Shown: one piece after another, positions 1 through 5,376 of the stretch | Position numbering within the stretch: the stretch's first letter is position 1 | Layout of the letters: each line of letters begins with the position of its first letter | DNA from: Nanobdellota archaeon | GTDB lineage: Archaea > Nanobdellota > Nanobdellia > Woesearchaeales > CG1-02-33-12 | Direction of reading: 5' to 3' | Length of the DNA stretch: 5,376 bases | Assembly (NCBI GenBank): GCA_018901315.1 | Contig: JAHIFA010000034.1 | Coordinates: 1 to 5,376 of the forward strand | Made by a program: the position numbers and the translations under genes | Notes under the pieces: generated by a model | Database searches by the model: none | The model's input: the letters and a program-made list of their open reading frames with translations, nothing else | What the model was told of the DNA's origin: nothing

Positions 1-375
1 AAAACAGCTATAGATAATCAAGCTAATAACACAGAATATATGATTCAGAAAGGGGATACTCTTTGGGGGATTATGGATAAAGAAACTGGAAATCCAGGGT
101 TATGGGAATTAGTTTATGTAGCTAATGAAAGTCCAGCAACTACCCAAAATCAAAAAAATAGGCAACAGGAGGTTAGGGAGTTTGGAAAAAAATATAATAT
201 AGAATCACTAAAAAATGCTGGAACTAATGGCTCTCTAAAACCATATGAACTAAAAGACCAGTATAAAATCAAGGACAAAACCAAAATTGAATTGAGCAAA
301 ACCCTTTCTGATGATATATCAAAATTAAACCCTCAACTCCAAACAGAATTCAATAAAATTTTCTATAGATCATAG
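1..375 (+). CDS. LysM-domain protein, C-terminal part (5' partial)
   Basis: The frame is open from the first base of the window to a TAG at 373-375, so the gene begins upstream; the ATG at 40 lies inside the LysM motif and is not a believable start. Visible residues 12-33 (nt 34-99) match the first strand and helices of a LysM domain: EYMIQKGDTLWGI, then LWELVYVAN. The usual closing strand appears to be KIKDKTKIELS near nt 265-297, after an insertion of roughly 40-50 Lys/Gln/Asn-rich residues, so the domain looks expanded. LysM domains typically bind GlcNAc-containing glycans outside the cell. The N-terminal part, which would show a signal peptide, membrane anchor or enzyme domain, is missing. 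It is followed after 9 nt by a transglutaminase-like gene in the same direction, so co-transcription is likely. The LysM start is clear; the insertion and closing strand are inferred. Confidence 0.8.
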   Translation, partial: KTAIDNQANNTEYMIQKGDTLWGIMDKETGNPGLWELVYVANESPATTQNQKNRQQEVREFGKKYNIESLKNAGTNGSLKPYELKDQYKIKDKTKIELSKTLSDDISKLNPQLQTEFNKIFYRS

Positions 376-377
376 GT
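374..377 (+). promoter_or_regulatory. weak ribosome binding site of the transglutaminase-like gene
   Basis: AGGT overlaps the TAG stop of the preceding LysM gene and lies 7 nt before the ATG at 385. It is a short match to the archaeal GGTGA consensus. The overlap with the upstream stop suggests translational coupling. Confidence 0.35.
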
Positions 378-384
378 ATTAAAA

Positions 385-1080
385 ATGAGCAATGAACTAG
401 AGAGCATAATTAAAAGGCTAAAAATAAAGAGAAATTCAAAACAAGTTAATAATAACCTTCTTAATAGAATTAAAAAAAAGGAATATGTGATTAATTCCAA
501 GAAAATCCAAAATATTCACCAAAAATTACCTCTCATTGAAAAAATCAAAAAAGAGTATAAAAAAGTTTCATCTGCTCCATATTTTAATCTTAATAACATT
601 AGTGAGGGATACAATGTTTTATTAGCTGATAAAAGCATTGAAAATCCCTTTATATTAAATTCTGAACTTGTAAAAATAATTAAAGATTATACTGCTGATA
701 TAAAGAATGATGAGGAAAAAGCCAAAAGAATATTTAGTTGGATACATCAAAATATAGATTATGATAACTTAAGGAATGACAATAAATATCAAAACTCAAA
801 GGAAACTTTGGAGCGTAAACTAGGGATTTGCGGAGAGATGGCTTTCCTATATATAACAATGGCGCGGGCAGCAGGGCTAAAGTCAAAGTATGTAAGCGTT
901 AAGGTTGATTGTGATAGCAAGAAAGTTAATCATGGATGTGCAGTGGTTTATATTCAAAATAATCCTATTCTTGTTGATATTGCTTATAATAAGTTTGATA
1001 TTCATCATAAGAAATATAATATCTTAAATGATAATGAAATCACTGAAAATTTTATTTACTGGAGAAATGAAAAATCATAA
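385..1080 (+). CDS. transglutaminase-like cysteine protein
   Basis: A 231-residue protein with a transglutaminase-core-like domain (papain-like fold) in its C-terminal half, about residues 95-205. The motif GICGEMAFLYITMARAAGLK (144-163) carries the nucleophile candidate Cys149. His183 in NHGCAVVYI and Asp198 in ILVDIAY complete the expected Cys-His-Asp triad, so the active site looks intact. The preceding helix, KAKRIFSWIHQNIDY (112-126), is also typical of the family. In prokaryotes such domains are more often proteases, amidases or peptide-binding modules than true cross-linking enzymes, so substrate and reaction are unknown. Residues 1-65 are very lysine-rich, with no signal peptide or membrane segment; the protein looks cytosolic unless exported by another route. 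The ATG start follows the upstream stop by 9 nt. Its LysM-gene neighbours suggest an envelope-related role, but that is inference. Confidence 0.82.
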   Translation: MSNELESIIKRLKIKRNSKQVNNNLLNRIKKKEYVINSKKIQNIHQKLPLIEKIKKEYKKVSSAPYFNLNNISEGYNVLLADKSIENPFILNSELVKIIKDYTADIKNDEEKAKRIFSWIHQNIDYDNLRNDNKYQNSKETLERKLGICGEMAFLYITMARAAGLKSKYVSVKVDCDSKKVNHGCAVVYIQNNPILVDIAYNKFDIHHKKYNILNDNEITENFIYWRNEKS

Positions 1081-1086
1081 AGGTGA
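1079..1086 (+). promoter_or_regulatory. strong ribosome binding site without a standard start codon
   Basis: AAAGGTGA overlaps the TAA stop of the transglutaminase-like gene and is the best plus-strand ribosome binding site in the window. At its normal spacing (6 nt, ATTAAG) lies ATC at 1093-1095, in frame with the next gene, not ATG, GTG or TTG. See the entry for the downstream gene. Confidence 0.6.
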
Positions 1087-1134
1087 ATTAAGATCAAAAA
1101 AGAAGATGAAAATCAATTTAATCCAGAGAAAATA

Positions 1135-2079
1135 TTGGAAGAAAGAATTAAATCCATAGCAGATACTATAAAACCTGATTTTGAAAGGATTTCTGATGTA
1201 GTTGAGGATGATATAATATTAAATTATTTTCTAGATAACTTAAAAAAAGAAGTAACTCAAGGAAACTTCCATTTTGCAGACTTAAAAAATGTTATTTTAT
1301 CTGATTACTACCTTAGATTTAATAAAAAAAACAAGAAAGAAATTATCCAATTGTTGAATAAACAAGATTCAAATGCCTTAATTGATTATTGTACACTAGG
1401 CTTAATTGGAAAAGAAAAACCTAGATATAATAAAAAACCAAAAGTATTTGATCCACTTTTAAGGTATTGTAATGATATGAATATTGAAATTTTTTCTAGA
1501 GGTTATATGGGCTTATTAAATCATAATGAACCAAAAAGCTTAATAAACCAATCTCACAATATAAATGATTTAAAAGCAATAATTTTTATGGATGTTCTCA
1601 TGCCAGTTCTTGATAAATCTCATTCAAATCAAATAATCAATTCTGAACTAAATCCTGAACAAAAAGCACTTGGATTTGCAAAGGAGTACCAGATTTGCAA
1701 AGACATAAAAAAAATTAAAGGAATATTTCTTAATCAGTATCAAATCTCAGAAGAAGAGATTTGTCTTTTAAGTGATATAAAGAAGAATATATCAACTAAT
1801 TTACAATCGCCTGTTTATGCTGAAAATAAAGAAGTTTTTGATGGGTATAAATCATGTCTAAAGGATTTGAATGATTTGTTTAACAAAAAAGCAGCGAAAG
1901 GCATGGAAATAATAAGAAAAAATATGTTTGATTTGGAGAAAAAATACAATCTAAATGATAATAATAAGAAAGAATATTTTGCTCATTTAATAAGAAAGAA
2001 AAAATTTGAATCTCTTCAAAAAGAGTTATTAGGATATCGCAATCAGTTCAATAAAATTAAGGATATAATTCAAACATAA
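1135..2079 (+). CDS. uncharacterised charged helical protein; start uncertain
   Basis: I do not recognise this protein. From the TTG at 1135 it has 314 residues. It is rich in Lys, Asn, Ile, Asp and Glu, appears mostly alpha-helical, and has no signal peptide, no convincing membrane segment and no metal-binding or nucleotide-binding motif that I can see; a cytosolic protein is the simplest reading. The C-terminal third (about residue 235 on) looks like a charged helical, possibly coiled, region. The start is doubtful. TTG at 1135 has no good ribosome site, whereas AAAGGTGA at 1079-1086 is correctly spaced for an ATC at 1093, which would add 14 residues (a natural-looking N-terminus, (M)KKEDENQFNPEKI). 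The frame is open back to a TGA at 1084-1086. The next in-frame ATG is more than 110 codons in. It ends 1 nt before the membrane LysM gene, so the two are almost certainly co-translated and may form a complex. Confidence 0.7.
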   Translation: MEERIKSIADTIKPDFERISDVVEDDIILNYFLDNLKKEVTQGNFHFADLKNVILSDYYLRFNKKNKKEIIQLLNKQDSNALIDYCTLGLIGKEKPRYNKKPKVFDPLLRYCNDMNIEIFSRGYMGLLNHNEPKSLINQSHNINDLKAIIFMDVLMPVLDKSHSNQIINSELNPEQKALGFAKEYQICKDIKKIKGIFLNQYQISEEEICLLSDIKKNISTNLQSPVYAENKEVFDGYKSCLKDLNDLFNKKAAKGMEIIRKNMFDLEKKYNLNDNNKKEYFAHLIRKKKFESLQKELLGYRNQFNKIKDIIQT

Positions 2080-2080
2080 G

Positions 2081-3433
2081 ATGGAATCAGAACTTGAAAA
2101 TCTGCTAAAAGATACTGAATCAAAATTCAATGAGTTAGACAGAAAAATAAGCAATAAGATGAATGATGAGCAGCTAAAAATAGATTCTCTCAAGAAAAAA
2201 ATTAAACAAGCAATTGTTGGTTTATTAATAATTACAGCTATTGGTTATGGTTCTGTTGAAGCTTATAAAGTTAAGAGGAAGCAGAACATCTTATTTGAAA
2301 GTTCAAGATATTACCAGGTAATGGAAAGTGAGACATTGGAAACAATAGCAGAAAAAGTCTGTAATAATAACTACAATCTTAATAAAATAATTGAATTCAA
2401 CAAAAAGTTTGATGAGAATTTTGATTCAATAGCTGAAAAGGGAGAGATAATACACTTCCCAAAAAAATACATTAAAAATAGCGGAGAATTAATTAATTTT
2501 ATTAATGAAAAAACTCAATTAAGCAAAAAGATTCGACAAAACAAAAATCTTGTGGAAACAACATTCAATGGGGATATCACAAAACAAGGAATAGATAATG
2601 CTTATGGTATAATTGACGAACTTGATTACAACTCAGAAAAACTTAAAATCCTCAAGCAAGACAATTATTTCAATAATGATGCTATATTGCTTCTTAATCA
2701 AATATATAACTTTAAAGATTACATAAACAACAAAATAAATTCTGAAATAGGAAAAATAGACACTAAATTTAAACTAATAAATAATATTTTTTATAATGGT
2801 AACTGGGAAAAACCAGGAACCATTGAAAAGCTTGAAGATTTAATATTAAAAAACAACAATCTAAGGTATTTGTATGGCTGCTTTGGAAACACAAAGATGC
2901 TTTCAGAACTGGATAAGATTGAAGAGCAAATAGACAAGAAAAAACAGGATTACTTTGTATTACTAGATAACGTGAGGGATAATATCAATAAAGAGGGGTA
3001 CAAAGTTGAGAGTTTGCAAAGGCAACTTGATCCATTGCTCAGGCTTGGGCTTCAGAACAAAGAGCTATCATTAATTAACCAACTTAAGGAAAAAATATTA
3101 GGAATAAAAGATCATGGTGAGTGGAAAAACGAAAAAAGGATTGAAGATCAACTTGATGAATACAGTGCTAAGATAAATAAATTAAATTTTGAGGTAAATA
3201 ATAAGTTCAATTATGCAATCGGGATGATTAACGAAGAGCTCAGCAAATATGAAAAAGAGATTAAAGATGCAGAAGAGCTCAACAGGCTGAAAGGAGCTGA
3301 TGTAAGGCTTAAATACATTATAAAAAATCCATTGGCAATGATAAAATACAGGTATGAATTATTAGGTTATAGTAACGGGATAACAAGGACAAACAAGCTT
3401 ATCAATAAAATAAATTCTTTTATTAAAAACTAG
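2081..3433 (+). CDS. single-pass membrane protein with LysM-like domain and helical tail
   Basis: A 450-residue protein with four parts. Residues 1-43 are a charged, probably coiled-coil segment. One hydrophobic stretch at about 44-62 (AIVGLLIITAIGYGSVEAY) should span the membrane; basic residues flank it on both sides, so charge alone does not fix orientation. Residues 77-127 fit a LysM domain: YYQV, TLETIA (85-90), IIEFN (103-107) and the closing strand GEIIHFP (121-127). The usual Gly-Asp after the first strand is replaced by Ser-Glu, so sugar binding is uncertain. Residues 135-450 are long Lys/Glu/Asn-rich helices, likely a coiled-coil stalk or bundle. A LysM domain after the membrane segment suggests an N-in, C-out protein. 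ATG lies 1 nt after the preceding stop with no clear ribosome site, so translation is probably coupled. I know no named family for the whole architecture. Confidence 0.8.
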   Translation: MESELENLLKDTESKFNELDRKISNKMNDEQLKIDSLKKKIKQAIVGLLIITAIGYGSVEAYKVKRKQNILFESSRYYQVMESETLETIAEKVCNNNYNLNKIIEFNKKFDENFDSIAEKGEIIHFPKKYIKNSGELINFINEKTQLSKKIRQNKNLVETTFNGDITKQGIDNAYGIIDELDYNSEKLKILKQDNYFNNDAILLLNQIYNFKDYINNKINSEIGKIDTKFKLINNIFYNGNWEKPGTIEKLEDLILKNNNLRYLYGCFGNTKMLSELDKIEEQIDKKKQDYFVLLDNVRDNINKEGYKVESLQRQLDPLLRLGLQNKELSLINQLKEKILGIKDHGEWKNEKRIEDQLDEYSAKINKLNFEVNNKFNYAIGMINEELSKYEKEIKDAEELNRLKGADVRLKYIIKNPLAMIKYRYELLGYSNGITRTNKLINKINSFIKN

Positions 3434-3450
3434 AAAATTATCAAATATAC

Positions 3451-3467
3451 AAAAACCTTTATAAATA
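3451..3467 (+). promoter_or_regulatory. archaeal promoter (BRE plus TATA box) of the synthase gene
   Basis: TTTATAAATA (3458-3467) is a near-ideal archaeal TATA box, preceded by the purine/A-rich AAAAACC (3451-3457) in the TFB recognition element position. The box centre is about 26 nt before the ATG at 3489, which places the transcript start at or within a few bases of the start codon. The mRNA is therefore predicted to be leaderless, which fits the absence of any ribosome binding site before this gene. It is the strongest domain-level clue in the window. Confidence 0.75.
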
Positions 3468-3472
3468 ACCTA

Positions 3473-3478
3473 TTTTTT
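3473..3478 (+). terminator. possible oligo-T terminator of the upstream operon
   Basis: A run of six T lies 40 nt after the stop of the membrane LysM gene. Archaeal RNA polymerase can terminate at such T-tracts without a hairpin, and no hairpin is visible here. The run is short and sits between the TATA box and the predicted start of the next transcript, so it could equally be promoter sequence. Confidence 0.3.
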
Positions 3479-3488
3479 ACCCTATTAC

Positions 3489-4187
3489 ATGAACAAGAAT
3501 CCAAAACATATAGGAATTATCTTAGACGGAAACAGGCGCTTTGCAAAAAGGCTTATGCTAGAGCCATGGAAAGGGCATGAATTAGGTTTTGAAAAACTCA
3601 AAAAACTGTTTAAATGGTGCAAGGAATTAGACATTAAGGAAATTACCCTTTATTGTTTTTCTATGCAGAATTTTAACAGGCCCAAAAAAGAATTTGACTA
3701 TCTCATGAGTCTCTTTGAAAAGGGATTTAATGAACTATCAACAAACCAAGATATCCATAAATATAAAATAAAAATAAATATAATTGGCAGGCATTACCTA
3801 TTTCCAGAAAAAGTGCAGGAAAAAATAAAAAAAGTTATTGACTTAACTAGGGATTACAATAATCACATAATTAATATTGCACTTGCATACGGCGGCAGGG
3901 AAGAGCTTATTGATGCAGTGAAAAAGATTGCTGAAAAAGTTAAGAACAAAGAGTTGGATATAAAGGATGTTAATGAAAAAACATTCGCAGAAAACCTTTA
4001 CCTTAATAGCAATCCAGACCTCATAATAAGGACTGGAGGCGATAAAAGAACAAGCAACTTTCTCCCATGGCAGTCAATATATTCTGAATGGTTCTTTCTT
4101 GAAAAAATGTGGCCTGAATTTGAAAAAGAGGACCTAATAAAAGTTATTGAAGAATACAAGCAGAGGCAAAGGCGCTTCGGAAAATAG
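3489..4187 (+). CDS. uppS: cis-polyprenyl diphosphate synthase (UppS family)
   Basis: This enzyme adds IPP units in cis to a short allylic diphosphate such as FPP or GGPP, giving the long polyprenyl diphosphate that becomes the lipid sugar carrier (dolichol-type phosphate in archaea, undecaprenyl phosphate in bacteria). The 232 residues cover the complete fold; E. coli UppS has 253. Key residues keep a constant offset of 13 from E. coli: Asp13 (Asp26, Mg-diphosphate) in HIGIILDGNRR, Asn61 and Arg64 in FSMQNFNRP, Arg181 (Arg194) in RTGGDKR, Arg187 (Arg200), Ser189, and Glu200 (Glu213) in SEWFF. The ending RQRRFG is also typical. Two departures from E. coli are Phe62 for Trp75 and Asp185 for Glu198; both are conservative. 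NRR after the catalytic Asp, in place of the bacterial NGR, is a form I associate with archaeal members. The enzyme is probably membrane-associated. It has its own leaderless archaeal-type promoter. Chain length cannot be read from the sequence. Confidence 0.95.
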   Translation: MNKNPKHIGIILDGNRRFAKRLMLEPWKGHELGFEKLKKLFKWCKELDIKEITLYCFSMQNFNRPKKEFDYLMSLFEKGFNELSTNQDIHKYKIKINIIGRHYLFPEKVQEKIKKVIDLTRDYNNHIINIALAYGGREELIDAVKKIAEKVKNKELDIKDVNEKTFAENLYLNSNPDLIIRTGGDKRTSNFLPWQSIYSEWFFLEKMWPEFEKEDLIKVIEEYKQRQRRFGK

Positions 4188-4188
4188 A

Positions 4189-4998
4189 TTAATATTTTTC
4201 TATTTTTTCCTTAATATTCTTGATTACCCAATCTGGAGTTGATGCTCCGGCTGTTAATCCAATAATATTCTTTCCATTAAACCACGCATCATCAAGTTCA
4301 CCAGCTTTTTCTATATGTTTTGTCTCAACTATTTTGCTGCAGATCTGGCTTAACATTTTTGTGTTAGCACTGTTATATCCACCAATTACAATCATCATAT
4401 CAACTTTTTTGGCAAGCTTTAAAGCTGAGCCCTGCCTTTTCTTTGTAGCATTGCATATTGTATTAAAAATTCTCAAATTAGAAATGTTTTTCTTTAATAC
4501 ATCAGCAATCTCATTAAATTTTTCTAGGGACTGCGTTGTTTGGGAAAGGAAACAAGCCTTATCAAACTTTAATTTCCTTACTTCTCCATCAGAACTTATA
4601 ATTATAACATCTTTTGTGTTGCTAACAATTCCCTTAACTTCGGGATGTTCTTTATCACCAAATAGAATTATCTTGTATCCTTTTTCATCAAACTCCCCAG
4701 CAAGCTCATGAACCCTTTTTACAAGCGGGCATGTTGTATCAATTATCCTTAATCCCTTACTTTTTGCCTTTTCAATATTTGACTTGATTGTGCCGTGTGC
4801 AGTTATTATTAAAGTACCTCTTTTAATATCATCAACAGATTTTGTTTCTTTTATTCCTCTTTCCTCAAGCAGTCCAACAACCTGTGGATTGTGTATAAGC
4901 TGGCCAAGGGTATAAGCGTCCTTTTCCTTTAAAGCTATATCCAATGCTCTCTTTACCCCAAAGCAAAAACCCATGTTCTCTGCACAAATAATTTTCAT
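4189..4998 (-). CDS. ispH: 4-hydroxy-3-methylbut-2-enyl diphosphate reductase (IspH/LytB)
   Basis: IspH is the last MEP-pathway enzyme. It reductively dehydroxylates HMBPP to a mixture of IPP and DMAPP with an iron-sulfur cluster, and needs an electron donor such as ferredoxin. All three cluster cysteines are present: Cys12 in MGFCFGVKRA, Cys90 in IIDTTCPLV and Cys182 in FNTICNATKKRQ. Substrate residues are also there: His36, His68 in TAHGT, His118 and the proton donor Glu120 in EHPEVKG, the QTT of LSQTTQ (151-156), Ser210 and Asn212 in GGYNSANTK, and Ser253 in TAGASTPD. The site of E. coli Ser226 is Ala211. At 269 residues it is complete and of the compact type (E. coli has 316). The ATG is fixed by the N-terminal motif and by GGTGA 4 nt before it, which overlaps the ispE stop. 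It is co-transcribed with ispE and supplies the IPP used by the convergent uppS product. Confidence 0.96.
   Translation of the reverse strand: MKIICAENMGFCFGVKRALDIALKEKDAYTLGQLIHNPQVVGLLEERGIKETKSVDDIKRGTLIITAHGTIKSNIEKAKSKGLRIIDTTCPLVKRVHELAGEFDEKGYKIILFGDKEHPEVKGIVSNTKDVIIISSDGEVRKLKFDKACFLSQTTQSLEKFNEIADVLKKNISNLRIFNTICNATKKRQGSALKLAKKVDMMIVIGGYNSANTKMLSQICSKIVETKHIEKAGELDDAWFNGKNIIGLTAGASTPDWVIKNIKEKIEKY
4195..4208 (+). terminator. possible T-rich terminator of uppS, inside ispH 3' end
   Basis: Beginning 8 nt after the uppS stop, the plus strand reads TTTTTCTATTTTTT, a T5 run and a T6 run of the kind that terminates archaeal transcription. It lies within the opposing ispH gene, where it encodes the Lys/Glu-rich C-terminus, so it may be coding sequence that also serves as a terminator. 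No hairpin was seen. Confidence 0.4.
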
Positions 4999-5002
4999 AA
5001 TT

Positions 5003-5009
5003 TCACCTT
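5003..5009 (-). promoter_or_regulatory. ispH ribosome binding site overlapping the ispE stop
   Basis: The minus strand reads AAGGTGA, then AATT, then the ispH ATG (4998-4996). The TGA of this site is also the ispE stop codon, a layout that favours translational coupling. GGTGA is a good archaeal-type site. It lies directly against the 3' arm of the inverted repeat at 5008-5028. Confidence 0.7.
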
Positions 5010-5376
5010 GTTTGTGTTACACAAACAAAATCAAGATTTTCTTTAAAGTAATGATCTAATATTAAACTATTATATATTTTTTCTGCAATAGTTTTCCCTT
5101 TAGTTATTCCAAAAACAGTTGGGCCAGAGCCAGACATCAATGCATTTAATGCTTTATTTTCTATCATCTTTTGCTTAATTTCATTAATAATTGGATGTTC
5201 CTTGCAAACAATGTATTCAAAATCATTATGCATACTTTCTGCAATTTTTTTAATGTTTTTTTCCTTGATTGCATCAAGCATCTGGGCTGTTTTTAGCTCT
5301 TTGCCTGTTTTTTCATAATCAAGATTTTCATAAGCATGCTTTGTTAAAATACTAAACTTTGGCTTTGCCAAAACAA
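5003..5376 (-). CDS. ispE: 4-diphosphocytidyl-2-C-methyl-D-erythritol kinase (IspE), C-terminal part
   Basis: IspE is the MEP-pathway GHMP-family kinase that phosphorylates CDP-methylerythritol with ATP. Only the last 124 or so codons are in the window; the gene runs off the right edge, so the N-terminal substrate-binding part and the ATP-binding loop are not seen. The visible part starts with VLAKPKFSILTKHAYENLD, matching the start of the family's C-terminal domain (E. coli has VLAHPGVSIPT). It includes the GHMP motif SGSGPTVFG at nt 5108-5134, where E. coli has the looser TGTGACVFA. The TTG at 5371-5369 lies inside this conserved stretch and is not a start. Other GHMP kinases share the glycine motif, but the direct ispH neighbour and the motif order favour IspE. 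The TGA stop is part of the ispH ribosome site, so the two proteins are probably made together. Confidence 0.88.
   Translation of the reverse strand, partial: VLAKPKFSILTKHAYENLDYEKTGKELKTAQMLDAIKEKNIKKIAESMHNDFEYIVCKEHPIINEIKQKMIENKALNALMSGSGPTVFGITKGKTIAEKIYNSLILDHYFKENLDFVCVTQTR
5008..5028 (-). repeat. perfect 10-bp inverted repeat at the ispE-ispH junction
   Basis: TTGTTTGTGT and ACACAAACAA are perfect reverse complements separated by one base. In ispE-ispH mRNA this can fold as a 9-bp stem with a three-base UAA loop, ending exactly one base before GGTGA, the ispH ribosome site. It encodes the last residues of IspE (VCVTQT region). A role as an RNA switch, a processing or pausing site, or a protein-binding operator is possible but unproven. 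It could be chance, as the arms are low in complexity. Confidence 0.5.

Noticed and set aside
373..384. Possible TAG readthrough joining the LysM and transglutaminase-like frames, which share a reading frame
   Set aside because: A ribosome site and ATG follow, TAG is also the ordinary stop of uppS and of the membrane LysM gene, and a shared frame has a one-in-three chance.
1106..1108. ATG as a start for the third gene
   Set aside because: It is in another reading frame, which meets a TAG after 17 codons.
1673..1702. Direct repeat GATTTGCAAAG, two copies 19 nt apart
   Set aside because: Only two short copies, and the offset is not a multiple of three, so it is neither a protein repeat nor an array.
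1741..1763. 8-bp inverted repeat CAAATCTC / GAGATTTG with 7-nt loop
   Set aside because: It lies in the middle of a coding region with no T-run or gene boundary nearby; expected by chance in AT-rich coding DNA.
4415..4426. 12-bp palindrome AGCTTTAAAGCT
   Set aside because: It is inside ispH coding sequence, far from any start or promoter; likely chance.
4220..4711. 163-codon open frame on the plus strand
   Set aside because: It is antisense to ispH, whose motifs are all in place on the minus strand; its hydrophobic translation is a by-product of the opposite-strand codons.

Overview
This AT-rich window has two parts. Positions 1-3433 hold four plus-strand genes, probably one operon, of largely unknown function. 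Positions 3489-5376 hold three recognisable isoprenoid genes. The best guess for the source is an archaeon, probably of a DPANN type such as Woesearchaeota or Pacearchaeota. The gene for polyprenyl diphosphate synthase has a textbook archaeal promoter: TTTATAAATA at 3458-3467, centred about 26 nt before the ATG, which implies a leaderless mRNA. Ribosome binding sites elsewhere are of the archaeal GGTGA kind. A bacterial source cannot be fully excluded, because the MEP genes and LysM domains are far commoner in bacteria.

Positions 1-3433: the 3' end of a LysM-domain protein gene (1-375), a transglutaminase-like cysteine protein with an intact Cys-His-Asp triad (385-1080), an unrecognised soluble charged protein (about 1093 or 1135 to 2079), and a single-pass membrane protein with a degenerate LysM-like domain and a long helical tail (2081-3433). 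Gaps are 9 nt, about 12-54 nt and 1 nt, which indicates co-transcription. LysM domains usually bind N-acetylglucosamine-containing glycans and transglutaminase-like folds often act on peptides. I therefore infer an envelope or cell-contact module, but no function is proven.

Positions 3434-3488 are the longest gap (55 nt) and hold the promoter and a T-run. The synthase gene (3489-4187) converges, with only 1 nt between stop codons, on a minus-strand ispE-ispH pair (5376 to 4189). IspE and IspH are steps of the methylerythritol phosphate (MEP) route. IspH makes IPP and DMAPP, and IPP is the building block that the synthase condenses into long polyprenyl lipid carriers. The right half is thus a small precursor-to-carrier lipid cluster. 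MEP genes beside an archaeal promoter are notable, since most archaea use mevalonate.

Points worth a second look are the missing conventional start codon of the third gene, which has a good ribosome site facing an ATC, and a perfect 10-bp inverted repeat abutting the ispH ribosome binding site. No RNA genes, mobile elements or CRISPR arrays were seen.
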